In this document: in pieces, positions 26,082-36,012 of the stretch
How positions within the stretch are numbered: the stretch's first letter is position 1
How the letters are laid out: each line of letters begins with the position of its first letter
Source: Pseudoalteromonas rhizosphaerae
Lineage (GTDB): Bacteria > Pseudomonadota > Gammaproteobacteria > Enterobacterales > Alteromonadaceae
Direction: 5' to 3'
Assembly: GCF_902498845.1 (NCBI RefSeq)
Contig: NZ_CABVLM010000002.1
Span: 186,001-250,000 of the forward strand
DNA length: 64,000 nucleotides
Position numbers and translations under genes: made by a program
The notes under the pieces: generated by a model
Seen by the model: only the letters and a program-made list of their open reading frames with translations
What the model was told of the DNA's origin: nothing
Databases searched by the model: none

Positions 26082-28319
26082 TTGATGACTTCCAATCCGA
26101 ATAAACCGTCTTTTAATACGGATAGAAGCCGTCTATTTAAAGATCGGTTTGCCAAATTTAGCATTACCGCTGGCGGTATTATGGTATTGATAGCTTTGCT
26201 ATTGATATTCTTCTATTTATTGTATGTTGTGCAACCTATTTTTGAATCAGCGAAAGTAGAAACGCGCGATAGCTTTGCGCTTAGTAATGCTGAACAAATT
26301 GTTGGCCTAGGTATTGAAGAGCAAACTGAAATTGCTTTTTTACTGAGCAAACAAGGTAAGGTTGATTATTACAGTGTTGAGAAAAAGGGCTTTGGTAAAA
26401 AGCTTGCTAGCTTAGTTGTGCCACTTGACAGCGAAGTGAGTAGTTTTGCATCCAGCGCGCCATTTCAAGGACATTACGCATACGGACTAGAAAATGGTTC
26501 GGTGATGATAGTGTCACCTAAATTCTTAGTTACCTTTCCTAATAACGAACGTAAATTAACCCCGCGTTTGGGTTATCCACTTGGTGAAAAAACATTGCTG
26601 GTTGACGACAATGGTGCTGCCATTAAACAATTTGCATTTAGCCATTATGAAGATAAAACCGCTGTTGTGGCACAAACGGCTGATAAGCGTGTAATTTTTA
26701 GCAGTTTTGTTGCTGAAGAAAACATGTTCAGCGGTGAAGTTGAATGGGTTGTTGAACGCACTGAACTTGATGTTGAAGGGCGCGTAGACCAACTACTAAT
26801 GTCGCCAGATACCACCCGTACTTTTGTGCGCTCAGCAAATCAAATTTATGTTTACGATACTCGCAATCCAAGCGAGGTTGAGCTGATCCAAATGCTTGCG
26901 GCGAATGAAGAAAATGCCAACTTGGTTTCGGCGCAATTATTAGCCGGTGCTAACTCGCTGATGCTAGCGAATGATAATGGTGAAGTTTCGCAGTGGTTTG
27001 AAATTAATACTGACGATGGCCGTGAATATCAAAAAATACGTGCGTTTGAAACCTCAAAGCAGCCTAAGCTAGATATATTCACTGAGTTTTATCGTCGTAC
27101 GTTCTTTACCACCAGTTCTAATGGTGAGTTAGGCGTGTATTACACCACCAGTGAAGCAAAACTATGGCAAGGTAAAATCAGTGAAGGTCCGATTGAAAAC
27201 TTTGCTATTGCACCACGCTCAAATGCGGCACTTATTCTAGCTGATGACAAATTAACTGTGATTGAAATTCACAATGAACACCCTGAGGTGACATGGTCAG
27301 CCTTGTGGCAAGAAGTGTGGTATGAGGGTTATCCAGAGCCGGGTTATATTTGGCAATCAACGTCTGCTGGTGATGACTTTGAGGCTAAATTTTCTTTAGT
27401 GCCAATTTCATTTGGTACTATTAAAGCTGCTTTATATGCGATGCTATTTGCAGTGCCGATTGCGCTCTCTGCAGCAATTTATACCGCTTATTTTATGTCA
27501 GGTCCATTGCGTAAAGTAGTCAAACCAACGGTTGAAATAATGGAAGCATTACCAACCGTAATTTTAGGGTTTTTAGCGGGCTTATGGCTTGCGCCGTTGA
27601 TAGAAGAGCATTTACCTGCGATTGTTGGCTTGTTGTTTATGCTGCCGCTGGGGATTTTAGCGACCGCATTTGCGTGGACTAAATTACCAGAAAGCTTTCG
27701 TCACCGAGTTCCTGAAGGGGCCCACTCAATCTTACTAATACCAGTATTGTTACTGATTGGTTGGTTAGCCTTTGCGATGAGCGGGGTGGTTGAGTTGTGG
27801 ATGTTTGACGGTAATGTTCGCCAGTATTTGACTAACGAATTGGGTCTGACTTTCGATCAACGTAATTCACTGGTAGTCGGTATTGCGATGGGTTTTGCGG
27901 TTATTCCGACTATTTTCTCTATCGCAGAAGATGCTGTATTTAGTGTGCCTAAGCATTTATCAAACGGTTCATTGGCGCTAGGCGCAACACAATGGCAAAC
28001 ATTGGTTAGTGTGGTGTTATTAACCGCCAGCCCTGGTATTTTCTCTGCTGTGATGATGGGCTTAGGCCGCGCCGTAGGTGAAACGATGATTGTACTAATG
28101 GCAACAGGTAATACGCCAATAATGGATTGGAGCATTTTCCAAGGTATGCGTACCTTAGCCGCTAATATCGCAGTAGAAATGCCAGAATCGGAAGTGGGTA
28201 GTTCACACTATCGGATCTTATTCTTAGCCGCTTTTGTATTGTTCATATTCACCTTTATTTTCAACACAATTGCTGAGTTTGTGCGTCAGCAGTTGCGTGA
28301 TAAATACAGCTCGATGTAA
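26082..28319 (+). CDS. pstC: Phosphate ABC transporter permease PstC, extended form
   Basis: A 745-residue permease of the high-affinity phosphate importer, more than twice the length of E. coli PstC. TM1 (residues ~25-47) is followed by a ~390-residue periplasmic region rich in beta-strand repeats (VGLGIEEQTEIAFLLSKQG, YGLENGSVMIVSPK, SLMLANDNGEVSQW), suggesting a beta-propeller-like fold. The classical permease domain starts near residue 440, with the EAA loop (LALGATQWQTLVSVVLLTASPGIFSAVMMGLGRAVGETM). Extended PstC proteins are familiar in marine Gammaproteobacteria. It heads pstC-pstA-pstB-phoU, 14 bases before pstA. No pstS gene is in the window. Confidence 0.9.
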   Translation: MMTSNPNKPSFNTDRSRLFKDRFAKFSITAGGIMVLIALLLIFFYLLYVVQPIFESAKVETRDSFALSNAEQIVGLGIEEQTEIAFLLSKQGKVDYYSVEKKGFGKKLASLVVPLDSEVSSFASSAPFQGHYAYGLENGSVMIVSPKFLVTFPNNERKLTPRLGYPLGEKTLLVDDNGAAIKQFAFSHYEDKTAVVAQTADKRVIFSSFVAEENMFSGEVEWVVERTELDVEGRVDQLLMSPDTTRTFVRSANQIYVYDTRNPSEVELIQMLAANEENANLVSAQLLAGANSLMLANDNGEVSQWFEINTDDGREYQKIRAFETSKQPKLDIFTEFYRRTFFTTSSNGELGVYYTTSEAKLWQGKISEGPIENFAIAPRSNAALILADDKLTVIEIHNEHPEVTWSALWQEVWYEGYPEPGYIWQSTSAGDDFEAKFSLVPISFGTIKAALYAMLFAVPIALSAAIYTAYFMSGPLRKVVKPTVEIMEALPTVILGFLAGLWLAPLIEEHLPAIVGLLFMLPLGILATAFAWTKLPESFRHRVPEGAHSILLIPVLLLIGWLAFAMSGVVELWMFDGNVRQYLTNELGLTFDQRNSLVVGIAMGFAVIPTIFSIAEDAVFSVPKHLSNGSLALGATQWQTLVSVVLLTASPGIFSAVMMGLGRAVGETMIVLMATGNTPIMDWSIFQGMRTLAANIAVEMPESEVGSSHYRILFLAAFVLFIFTFIFNTIAEFVRQQLRDKYSSM

Positions 28320-28333
28320 GTGGGAGACACGAC

Positions 28334-29983
28334 ATGTTAAAGCAGTGGTTTAAGTCAGGTTCTCCTTGGATATGGATGACAGGTGGTGCAGTAAGTATCA
28401 GTTTGATTTCTGTCTTAGGTTTATTAGCAATGATTGCTTGGAAAGGGTTGAGCTTTTTCTGGCCATCACAAGTCGTGCAACTAGAGCTACAGGGCTCGGT
28501 TGCGCAGCAAACTGTAATTGGTGAAATATACGACCGTGAAATGGTGCCTAAATCGCGCCTTGAGGCAACCGGTGTTGATTTATCTGGTTATGATAAAGAG
28601 CAACTAGAGCGTTATTTAATTAAAACCGGTAACCGTGAATACGTTGATTTAGATTTTCGTTGGGTAATAGAAACCGACATAAAATCAAATACCATGCCTG
28701 CGGCTATAGCGGTGTTTGAACGCAGTAAAAACGGTAATTTTTATGGCTACGTCGAACAAGTAATAAAAGACGGCCAAGTGATCACCGATAATAAAACTGA
28801 AGTATTAGAAGAATTAGTTGAACGTGCCGTTGAGCTTAATGAGCAAGCGCTTGATTTGCAAAACGGTGACATTGGTCATATTAACTATCAATTAGAGCGT
28901 TTACGTTTACAAGAGAAATCGTATTTACTCGATGATGCTCTGACCGATGAACGAGTGGCTGAGCTTGCGCAACAGCGTGCAGATCTAAGAGCCGAGTATG
29001 GCGTACTTGAAAAGCAATTGTTTGCACTGCGCAAACAAGCTAAGCGTGATCAGGTAACCGTAAAAGATATGCGCGGTGAAATTGTTACTTTGCCTTTATA
29101 TCAGGTTTTGGATTTTTGGTTTCCTAATGACATGAGCTTTGTTGCAAAGCTAGGTCACTACTTTGTACAACTAGGTAAATTTGTTTCAGATGATCCGCGT
29201 GAAGCTAATACTGAAGGTGGTGTATTCCCGGCAATCTTTGGTACTGTTTTTATGGTAATGTTGATGGCTGTAATTGTAACGCCGTTTGGGGTTGTAGCAG
29301 CTATATACTTACATGAATATGCGGCTAAAAATGCGGTTACCAAGATGATCCGTATCGCGGTCATTAACTTGGCTGGTGTTCCTTCAATTGTTTACGGTGT
29401 ATTCGGTTTAGGATTCTTTGTTTATGTATTAGGTGGCAGTTTGGATCAATTGTTTTATCCAGAAGCCTCACCTAGTCCAGTATTTGGTACTCCAGGGGTA
29501 CTTTGGTCTGCCTTAACGCTTGCTATTTTAACGTTGCCTGTGGTGATTGTATCAACCGAAGAAGGCTTATCACGTATCCCAAGTACGGTTCGTCATGGCT
29601 CTTTAGCACTGGGCGCAACGCAAGCTGAAACGTTATGGCGTATTATCGTGCCAATGGCTAGTCCTGCGATTATGACCGGTTTAATATTAGCGGTGGCGCG
29701 TGCTGCCGGCGAAGTTGCACCATTGATGCTAGTGGGTGTGGTGAAAATGGCACCGACATTACCGCTTGATGGTAACTTCCCGTATTTTCATCTAGATCGA
29801 AAGTTCATGCATTTAGGTTTTCATATATACGATGTTGGCTTCCAAAGCCCAAATGTTGAAGCGGCACGTCCGCTAGTGTATGCCACCGCATTCTTACTGG
29901 TATCAGTAATTATTACACTGAATATCACCGCGATAGGCATACGTAACCATTTACGTGAAAAATTTAGATCGCTTGATCAATAA
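28334..29983 (+). CDS. pstA: Phosphate ABC transporter permease PstA, extended form
   Basis: A 549-residue permease partner of PstC, about 250 residues longer than E. coli PstA. After TM1 (residues ~15-40) comes a periplasmic region containing a charged coiled-coil (LNEQALDLQNGDIGHINYQLERL...LRAEYGVLEKQLFALRKQ, about residues 165-240). The permease core with the EAA loop GSLALGATQAETLWRIIVPMASPAIMTGLILAVARAAGE follows. Both permeases are enlarged on the periplasmic side, so the extensions may contact each other or the binding protein. It is 14 bases from pstC and 27 from pstB. Confidence 0.9.
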   Translation: MLKQWFKSGSPWIWMTGGAVSISLISVLGLLAMIAWKGLSFFWPSQVVQLELQGSVAQQTVIGEIYDREMVPKSRLEATGVDLSGYDKEQLERYLIKTGNREYVDLDFRWVIETDIKSNTMPAAIAVFERSKNGNFYGYVEQVIKDGQVITDNKTEVLEELVERAVELNEQALDLQNGDIGHINYQLERLRLQEKSYLLDDALTDERVAELAQQRADLRAEYGVLEKQLFALRKQAKRDQVTVKDMRGEIVTLPLYQVLDFWFPNDMSFVAKLGHYFVQLGKFVSDDPREANTEGGVFPAIFGTVFMVMLMAVIVTPFGVVAAIYLHEYAAKNAVTKMIRIAVINLAGVPSIVYGVFGLGFFVYVLGGSLDQLFYPEASPSPVFGTPGVLWSALTLAILTLPVVIVSTEEGLSRIPSTVRHGSLALGATQAETLWRIIVPMASPAIMTGLILAVARAAGEVAPLMLVGVVKMAPTLPLDGNFPYFHLDRKFMHLGFHIYDVGFQSPNVEAARPLVYATAFLLVSVIITLNITAIGIRNHLREKFRSLDQ

Positions 29984-30010
29984 TTAGTAAAGATTCTATA
30001 GGTAACAAAC

Positions 30011-30838
30011 ATGATTACAGTCGCTCCACAAGTAAACCAATCAAGCACCAGTTTGAAATTGGACTTAGACAATTTAAGCACCGAGCAAACGGCACTCGAG
30101 ATCAAAAACTTAGATCTTTACTATGGTGAAAAACAAGCGCTTAGCTCAGTGAATATGAATATTCCCAAAGGCCAAGTAACCGCATTTATCGGACCATCTG
30201 GCTGTGGTAAATCTACGTTATTGCGCTGTATTAACCGTATGAATGATCTGGTTGATATTTGCCGTATTGAAGGTGAAATTTTACTACACGGGCAAAACAT
30301 CTATGATAAAAAGGTAGATGTTGCAGCGCTGCGTCGCAATGTTGGTATGGTATTCCAGCGTCCGAACCCGTTTCCTAAATCAATCTACGAAAATGTGGTT
30401 TATGGCCTACGCTTACAAGGTATCAAAGAAAAACGTAAATTAGACGAAGTGGTTGAACAGTCACTGCGAGGCGCGGCACTGTGGGATGAAGTAAAAGATA
30501 GGTTGCACGATAGCGCATTTGGTTTGTCAGGTGGTCAGCAGCAACGTTTAGTGATTGCGCGATCTATCGCCATCGAGCCTGAAGTATTATTACTTGATGA
30601 GCCAACATCAGCATTGGATCCTATTTCAACACTGGTAATTGAAGAGCTTATCAACGATTTAAAAAATAAGTTTACCGTTGTTATCGTAACCCACAACATG
30701 CAACAAGCAGCGCGGGTTTCTGATCAAACGGCTTTTATGTACATGGGTGAATTAATAGAGTACTCAGATACCAATACGTTATTTACTACCCCAACGAAAA
30801 AGAAAACAGAAGATTATATCACCGGTCGTTATGGCTAG
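30011..30838 (+). CDS. pstB: Phosphate ABC transporter ATPase PstB
   Basis: A 275-residue ABC ATPase that powers phosphate import. It shows Walker [11 protein letters not shown]-loop [18 protein letters not shown], signature LSGGQQQR and Walker [13 protein letters not shown], followed by the switch His in [15 protein letters not shown]. The PNPFP-KS motif is typical of PstB. A ~30-residue N-terminal tail precedes the ATPase fold. It is in the pst operon ahead of phoU. Confidence 0.95.
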   Translation: MITVAPQVNQSSTSLKLDLDNLSTEQTALEIKNLDLYYGEKQALSSVNMNIPKGQVTAFIGPSGCGKSTLLRCINRMNDLVDICRIEGEILLHGQNIYDKKVDVAALRRNVGMVFQRPNPFPKSIYENVVYGLRLQGIKEKRKLDEVVEQSLRGAALWDEVKDRLHDSAFGLSGGQQQRLVIARSIAIEPEVLLLDEPTSALDPISTLVIEELINDLKNKFTVVIVTHNMQQAARVSDQTAFMYMGELIEYSDTNTLFTTPTKKKTEDYITGRYG

Positions 30839-30892
30839 GCTGAGTCAAACTGTTTTTGGGTGACGTTAGCGATTTTGATAAGAAGGTAAACA

Positions 30893-31594
30893 ATGGAACA
30901 CAATATTAATAAGCATATTTCTGGCCGCTTTAACCAAGAGCTAGAAAACGTTCGTAATCATGTATTAAGCATGGGTGGTTTAGTTGAGCAGCAACTTAAT
31001 AGCGCGCTTGATGCGGTAAGTAATGGCGATGCTGAGTTAGCGCGTAAAGTGCGTGAAAACGACTATAAAGTAAACGCCATGGAAGTAAATATTGATGAGG
31101 AATGTACCCGTATCATTGCTCGTCGTCAGCCAGCTGCAAGTGATTTACGCTTAGTGGTCGCGATTGCTAAAACCATTGCCGATTTAGAGCGTATTGGCGA
31201 TGAGGCTGAGCGTATTGCTAAAGTTGCGTTAGATTCATTTACTAAAGATCAGCAAGATTTATTAGTTAACATCGAAAATATGGGTCGCCAAGTTTCAAAA
31301 ATGCTGCATGATGTATTAGATGCTTTTGCACGTATGGATGTACAAAAAGCATTTGAAGTGCACAAAGAAGATGCCAAGGTTGACCGTGAGTATGAAGCAA
31401 TTACTCGTCAAATTATGACCTATATGATGGAAGACCCACGTTCAATTCCAAAAATTATGGATTTAGTTTGGTCAGTACGTTCATTGGAACGTATTGGCGA
31501 CCGTTGTCAAAATATCTCTGAATACATTATTTACTTTGTTAATGGCAAAGATATTCGTCATACATCTCAAGAGGATATAGAAAAATCGTTATAG
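30893..31594 (+). CDS. phoU: Phosphate signalling regulator PhoU
   Basis: A 233-residue cytosolic protein of two PhoU three-helix bundles, each with a metal-binding E/DxxxD-type motif ([15 protein letters not shown] and [18 protein letters not shown]). PhoU links the Pst transporter to PhoR and keeps the Pho regulon off when phosphate is plentiful. It is the last gene of the pst operon, 54 bases after pstB and followed by a terminator. PhoR and PhoB are not in this window. Confidence 0.95.
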   Translation: MEHNINKHISGRFNQELENVRNHVLSMGGLVEQQLNSALDAVSNGDAELARKVRENDYKVNAMEVNIDEECTRIIARRQPAASDLRLVVAIAKTIADLERIGDEAERIAKVALDSFTKDQQDLLVNIENMGRQVSKMLHDVLDAFARMDVQKAFEVHKEDAKVDREYEAITRQIMTYMMEDPRSIPKIMDLVWSVRSLERIGDRCQNISEYIIYFVNGKDIRHTSQEDIEKSL

Positions 31595-31620
31595 ATTTTT
31601 TGATACCGTCTTGTTTTATT

Positions 31621-31644
31621 AAAGCGGCCAATGGTCGCTTTTCA
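31621..31644 (+). terminator. Terminator after phoU
   Basis: Stem AAAGCGgCCA / TGGtCGCTTT with one mismatch and a 2-base loop, followed by TT. It separates the pst-phoU operon from the DUF47-pit pair. Confidence 0.65.
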
Positions 31645-31765
31645 TGTTTTCGTTATAATTATAATGCTGTAGCGGCAGCTGTGATGTAATAAAAGCATTC
31701 ACAATCGCGGTGAATGCTGTAAAATTCACGCCGCAAAGCATACTAATTTGATTTAAGGGTCAGTT

Positions 31766-32443
31766 ATGCCTACAAACGCATTTTTAGGGGTATTCGCAAA
31801 ATCTCCTATAAAGCCAATGGAAGATCACATCAAGAAGGTACATCAAGCAAGTAAAGCTTTGATCCCTTTTTTCAATCATGTATTTAAAGAAGAGTGGCAA
31901 CAAGCAGAAGAGATTCGCTTGAACATTCGTACTTTAGAACGTGAAGCCGACGACATGAAAAGAAATATACGTTTACAGTTACCGCGCGGTTTATTTATGC
32001 CGGTAGAGCGTACAGATCTGCTCGAACTCGTCACCCAGCAAGATAAAATTGCTAATAAAGCAAAAGACATTGCTGGTCGTGTAATTGGTCGTGAGATGAC
32101 CATTCCAAAAGAAATTCAAGTTAACTTTTTAGCCTATGTAACTCGCTGTGTTGATGCAACTAAACAAGCATCAAACGCAATCAATGAGTTGGATGAGTTA
32201 CTAGAAACTGGTTTTAAAGGTCGTGAAGTGACCTTAGTAGAAAAAATGCTCGTTGAATTGGATGCAATTGAACAAGACACGGATGATATGCAAATCATAA
32301 TACGTCGCCAATTACGTGACGTCGAAGATGAACTCAATCCTGTAGATGTAATGTTTTTATATAAAATCATCGAATGGGTCGGCGAGCTTGCGGATATCGC
32401 AGAACGCGTTGGTTCGCGTCTTGAGCTGATGTTAGCTCGGTAA
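31766..32443 (+). CDS. DUF47 / TIGR00153 PhoU-like protein
   Basis: A 225-residue helical protein of the DUF47 family, structurally related to PhoU. It starts MPTNAFLGVFAKSPIKPMEDHI and ends with the VMFLYKIIEWVGELADIAERVGSRLELML helix that mirrors a PhoU metal site. DUF47 genes typically precede pit and are thought to modulate or be required for Pit transport. Here pit starts 39 bases downstream, so they are probably one operon. Confidence 0.88.
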   Translation: MPTNAFLGVFAKSPIKPMEDHIKKVHQASKALIPFFNHVFKEEWQQAEEIRLNIRTLEREADDMKRNIRLQLPRGLFMPVERTDLLELVTQQDKIANKAKDIAGRVIGREMTIPKEIQVNFLAYVTRCVDATKQASNAINELDELLETGFKGREVTLVEKMLVELDAIEQDTDDMQIIIRRQLRDVEDELNPVDVMFLYKIIEWVGELADIAERVGSRLELMLAR

Positions 32444-32482
32444 TTTACACTCAGTTCAATAACGAAAGATTAGGGTTACACA

Positions 32483-33751
32483 ATGGATATCATTGCATCT
32501 TATGGCACGGTATTAATTTTAATTGCCGCAGCAGTCGGTTTTTTTATGGCTTATGGTATTGGCGCGAATGACGTTGCTAATGCGATGGGCACATCGGTAG
32601 GTTCAAAAGCATTAACTATTAAACAAGCTATTTTTATAGCGATGATTTTTGAATTTGCAGGCGCCTACTTAGCTGGCGGCGAAGTAACATCGACAATTCG
32701 TAAAGGCATTATCGATTCTACGCCGTTTTTAGACCTGCCAGAACTTATGGTATTAGGGATGATCTCGGCATTATTTGCAGCGGGTAGTTGGTTGCTAATA
32801 GCTTCATTCTTAGGTTGGCCGGTATCAACCACGCATTCAATTATTGGTGCTATCATCGGATTTGCCTTAGTTGCAGTTGGCAGCGAAGCGATTCAATGGG
32901 ACAAAGTTGCAGGTATTGTGGGGAGTTGGATTGTTACCCCGGCGATTTCAGGGTTTATTGCCTACTTAATATTTATGAGTGCGCAAAAGTTAATTTTTGA
33001 CACCGATGCGCCACTTAATAATGCCAAACGCTATGTGCCTATTTACATGGGTTTAGCCGGTTTTATCATGTCTTTAGTAACCATCAAGAAAGGTTTAAAG
33101 CACATTGGTATTAATTTAGGTGCTGTTGAAGGTTATGCATTAGCAATCGGTATTGCTGTTATTGTTGGTATTATTGGTAAAATCGTTATTTCTCGGTTAA
33201 AGATTGATCCAAAAGCCGATAAGAAAATGCAATTTAATAACGTTGAGAAAGTGTTTGCTATCTTAATGGTATTAACCGCATGTTGTATGGCATTTGCTCA
33301 TGGTTCTAATGACGTGGCTAACGCTATTGGTCCGTTGGCTGCAGTTGTAAACATTGTTGAAAATAACGGTGAGATAGCTAAGCAAGCGACAATCGCATGG
33401 TGGATTTTACCACTAGGTGGTTTCGGTATTGTTGCAGGCCTTGCAATTTTAGGCAAAAAAGTAATTAAAACGATTGGTGAAGGCATTACGCATTTAACAC
33501 CAAGTCGTGGTTTTGCTGCTGAATTAGCTGCTGCTTCTACAGTTGTAATTGCATCGGGAACAGGCTTGCCAATTTCTACTACACAAACCTTAGTTGGCGC
33601 GGTATTAGGGGTAGGTATGGCACGTGGAATTGCTGCACTTAATATGGGTGTGATCAGAAACATTGTAGTTTCTTGGGTAATTACATTGCCAGTTGGCGCT
33701 GCCCTTGCTATTGTTATTTTCTACATACTGAGAACTGCCTTTGGAGTTTAA
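32483..33751 (+). CDS. pit: Low-affinity inorganic phosphate transporter Pit
   Basis: A 422-residue inner-membrane PiT-family carrier with ten or more helices and an inverted duplication. The two family signatures are GANDVANAMGTSVGSKALT near the N-terminus and AHGSNDVANAIGPLAA near residue 275. The paired GWPVSTTHSIIGAIIGF and GLPISTTQTLVGAVLGVG loops complete the repeat. It imports metal-phosphate with protons in characterised relatives. It forms a pair with the upstream DUF47 gene and is followed by a strong terminator. Confidence 0.92.
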   Translation: MDIIASYGTVLILIAAAVGFFMAYGIGANDVANAMGTSVGSKALTIKQAIFIAMIFEFAGAYLAGGEVTSTIRKGIIDSTPFLDLPELMVLGMISALFAAGSWLLIASFLGWPVSTTHSIIGAIIGFALVAVGSEAIQWDKVAGIVGSWIVTPAISGFIAYLIFMSAQKLIFDTDAPLNNAKRYVPIYMGLAGFIMSLVTIKKGLKHIGINLGAVEGYALAIGIAVIVGIIGKIVISRLKIDPKADKKMQFNNVEKVFAILMVLTACCMAFAHGSNDVANAIGPLAAVVNIVENNGEIAKQATIAWWILPLGGFGIVAGLAILGKKVIKTIGEGITHLTPSRGFAAELAAASTVVIASGTGLPISTTQTLVGAVLGVGMARGIAALNMGVIRNIVVSWVITLPVGAALAIVIFYILRTAFGV

Positions 33752-33787
33752 ATCCAGCAGTCTTTAAGTATTACAGACTTTTAGCTT

Positions 33788-33825
33788 GAAAAGATCTCAA
33801 CGCCCTTGGTGTTGGGGTCTTTTTA
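33788..33825 (+). terminator. Terminator after pit
   Basis: A long hairpin (AAAAGAtCtCAACgCC / GGtGTTGgGgTCTTTT, with a few G-U or mismatch positions and a CTT loop) followed by TATTT. It ends within about 20 bases of the next gene's start codon. Confidence 0.75.
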
Positions 33826-33843
33826 TTTGTGGGTACAAAAAGT

Positions 33844-34764
33844 ATGACGAACTTACCAAGTATTAAACAGCTGCAGTATTTATTGGCAGTTCATCAGCAT
33901 CAGCATTTTGGCCGCGCTGCAAGTGCGTGTTTTATTGGTCAATCAACACTCAGCAGTGCAATTCAAACCCTTGAAGAAACACTCGGTTGCCAACTCATAG
34001 AGCGTGAAAATCGTAGTTTGATGTTCACAGCCATCGGCGAAGAAGTGGTAGAGCGGGCACGCAAAATTATTGACGATACGCTAAGTGTTAGAGAGCTGAC
34101 TAAAAGCCATTTAACACCGCTAAGCGGTACGCTCACCCTCGGAGTTATTCCAACGATTGCTAGTTTTATTGCGGCACCTCTATATCACCTTTGTCAGCAA
34201 CAGTTTGCTGATTTAGAGTTGGTACTGGTTGAAGACACCAGTGATAGCTTGTTAGATAAACTCGAGCATGGCCATATCGATATGGCGCTATTGGCACTAC
34301 CTTACGATACTGATAAATTTCATACTCAAGTACTCGCGCAAGATCACTTTTGCTTAGTACATCATAAAGACTATTTACCTGCTAAGAATATAGAAGATTT
34401 TAACTTGTTACCGGAAGCCAGCGTGTTCTTATTAGAGCGAGAACATTGTATGACAGGGCACGCATTAAGTGCTTGTCATTTAAATCGTTCAAGCTGTATC
34501 AATCCGTTTGAAGCGGCGAGCTTACACACCTTACTTAGCATGGTTGAGCACCAGTTCGGTGTGACTTTCTTACCGCAAATGGCGATTAACGCGGGTATTT
34601 TAGCGAACAAAAATATGCTTGCCACTCCTTCACAAAGTGACGCTTACCGGGATATTGGCATTCTGTGGCGCAAAACAACCGGTCGTATTCGAGATTTTCG
34701 TTTATTTAGCCAAATGCTAGAAAGCTTTTTAAAGCAACAATGCCGTTTAATGGCGGATGAATAG
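33844..34764 (+). CDS. oxyR: LysR-type peroxide sensor OxyR
   Basis: A LysR-family regulator, 306 residues from ATG 33844 (a GTG at 33829 would add five). It has an N-terminal winged helix (IKQLQYLLAVHQHQHFGRAASAC...TLSSAIQTLEETLG) and a substrate-domain C-terminus. The redox pair is visible in EREHCMTGHALSACHL: two Cys nine positions apart, the spacing of Cys199 and Cys208 in E. coli OxyR. That supports peroxide sensing by disulfide formation. No clear Shine-Dalgarno sequence precedes the ATG, and the gene starts directly after the pit terminator. No katG or ahpC is in the window. Confidence 0.88.
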   Translation: MTNLPSIKQLQYLLAVHQHQHFGRAASACFIGQSTLSSAIQTLEETLGCQLIERENRSLMFTAIGEEVVERARKIIDDTLSVRELTKSHLTPLSGTLTLGVIPTIASFIAAPLYHLCQQQFADLELVLVEDTSDSLLDKLEHGHIDMALLALPYDTDKFHTQVLAQDHFCLVHHKDYLPAKNIEDFNLLPEASVFLLEREHCMTGHALSACHLNRSSCINPFEAASLHTLLSMVEHQFGVTFLPQMAINAGILANKNMLATPSQSDAYRDIGILWRKTTGRIRDFRLFSQMLESFLKQQCRLMADE

Positions 34765-34786
34765 CTCATTTAGGTGAGCTTTTTTA
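34763..34786 (+). terminator. Terminator after oxyR
   Basis: Stem AGCTCA / TGAGCT with a 6-base loop, then six T. It overlaps the oxyR stop codon. Confidence 0.8.
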
Positions 34787-34875
34787 TTTATTTTCATTTA
34801 TTTTTATCTTTTCCAAACTATCTGCTTCACTCTATCGACTAACCTCATAAGTAAAATAACTAAGCATCGAGAATC

Positions 34876-35418
34876 GTGTTTTTTCAATCAATAGAAACAT
34901 TAATCGCCAAAGCACAACAAGGAAATAAGCGCGCCTGGCTTAAGCTGGTTAAGCAGCATGAAAGCCAAGTTTATAACTATTGTTTGCGGATGCTAAGTAA
35001 CCCAGATGATGCCATGGACTTAATGCAAGAGGTTTTTATTTCGGTGTATAAAAGTCTGCCGAACTTTCGTGGTGAGTCGAGTTTTAATACTTGGGTATTT
35101 CAAATTGTGCATCGGCGTAGCGTTGAATACTACCGCCGTCGCAAGCATTATCAGAGCTTAGATGATGTGCCAGAACAGGCCTGTGAACACAGTGAATTAG
35201 AAGTCAATAGTGTAGCTCAGGCCCAGCATCAGCAATTAAAAAGTATGTTGAATAAGTTACCGTGGGAGCAGCGTTTAGTGGTGGAGTTGAAATTTTTCCA
35301 GCATTGCACCTTTGAAGAGATTGCTGAGCAATTAGATATTTCAACTAATACTGCTAAGTCGCGGTTATACAGTGCATTAGGAAAATTAAAAGTTCATTTG
35401 GAGGCCGTAGATGGCTAG
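34876..35418 (+). CDS. ECF-type RNA polymerase sigma factor
   Basis: A 180-residue sigma-70 family factor of the ECF class with only regions 2 and 4. Region 2 is YNYCLRMLSNPDDAMDLMQEVF...FNTWVFQIVHRRSVEYYRRRK. Region 4 is LPWEQRLVVELKFFQHCTFEEIAEQLDISTNTAKSRLYSALGKLK with a clear helix-turn-helix. The start codon is GTG. It overlaps the next gene by 8 bases; that gene encodes a one-pass membrane protein, as expected for a sigma/anti-sigma pair. The signal and regulon are unknown. It resembles RpoE/SigW-like groups but is not RpoE itself, since no rseA-like domain follows. Confidence 0.88.
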   Translation: MFFQSIETLIAKAQQGNKRAWLKLVKQHESQVYNYCLRMLSNPDDAMDLMQEVFISVYKSLPNFRGESSFNTWVFQIVHRRSVEYYRRRKHYQSLDDVPEQACEHSELEVNSVAQAQHQQLKSMLNKLPWEQRLVVELKFFQHCTFEEIAEQLDISTNTAKSRLYSALGKLKVHLEAVDG

Positions 35419-36001
35419 TTTAGAGTCGCTTTTTGAGCAATGGTTAGATGGTAAAGTTTTGAGCGATAAACAATTGCAGCAGCTCGAAAACGATCCCGAA
35501 TATGCAGCGTTGATGAGCCAAGCGCAAGTATGGCAACAGCATAGCCGTGACTATAAGGCTGTACCTGTACCAATCTGGGATCGCCAATCAACAATATCGC
35601 AGTTCTCTGCTGTGCGTGTGTTTAGCGTCGCTGGAGCGTGGGCTGTTGCAGCATCAGTATTGGTTTGTTCGTTAATCTTTTTAGTTTTACCGCAATCAGA
35701 TGCGCAGGGGTTACTTGCACAAGTAACGAAACAAACACATTTATTGCAGTCTCAACAAAAGCAAATTGACCAAATGCAAAAAATTATTACTGCGCAAAAT
35801 CAATTGCAGCAACAGCAGATGTATCAATTAGCAAAAGAGGCCATTGCAACAGGACGAGTTGAACGCCAAGAAGATATTGCCAGTTTAATTACTTACATCA
35901 AAACCCAGCGAGCTCAAGATCAAGCGTATCTACGGATGCAATTAAATGATTTAGCCGAACAAGTACAAGAGCAGCCAACAGCCGCGATTGCGAAAAATTA
36001 G
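35411..36001 (+). CDS. Putative anti-sigma factor, one-pass membrane protein
   Basis: A 196-residue protein with a ~65-residue cytosolic N-terminus (MASLESLFEQWLDGKVLSDKQLQQLENDPEY), one transmembrane helix at about residues 73-92 (AWAVAASVLVCSLIFLVL), and a Gln-rich periplasmic coiled coil (SQQKQIDQMQKIITAQNQLQQQQMYQL). Overlap with the sigma gene and the topology support an anti-sigma role, but no zinc-binding HxxxCxxC anti-sigma motif is present and no named family is recognised. The next gene follows after 11 bases. Confidence 0.7.
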   Translation: MASLESLFEQWLDGKVLSDKQLQQLENDPEYAALMSQAQVWQQHSRDYKAVPVPIWDRQSTISQFSAVRVFSVAGAWAVAASVLVCSLIFLVLPQSDAQGLLAQVTKQTHLLQSQQKQIDQMQKIITAQNQLQQQQMYQLAKEAIATGRVERQEDIASLITYIKTQRAQDQAYLRMQLNDLAEQVQEQPTAAIAKN

Positions 36002-36012
36002 GAGTATAGAGC

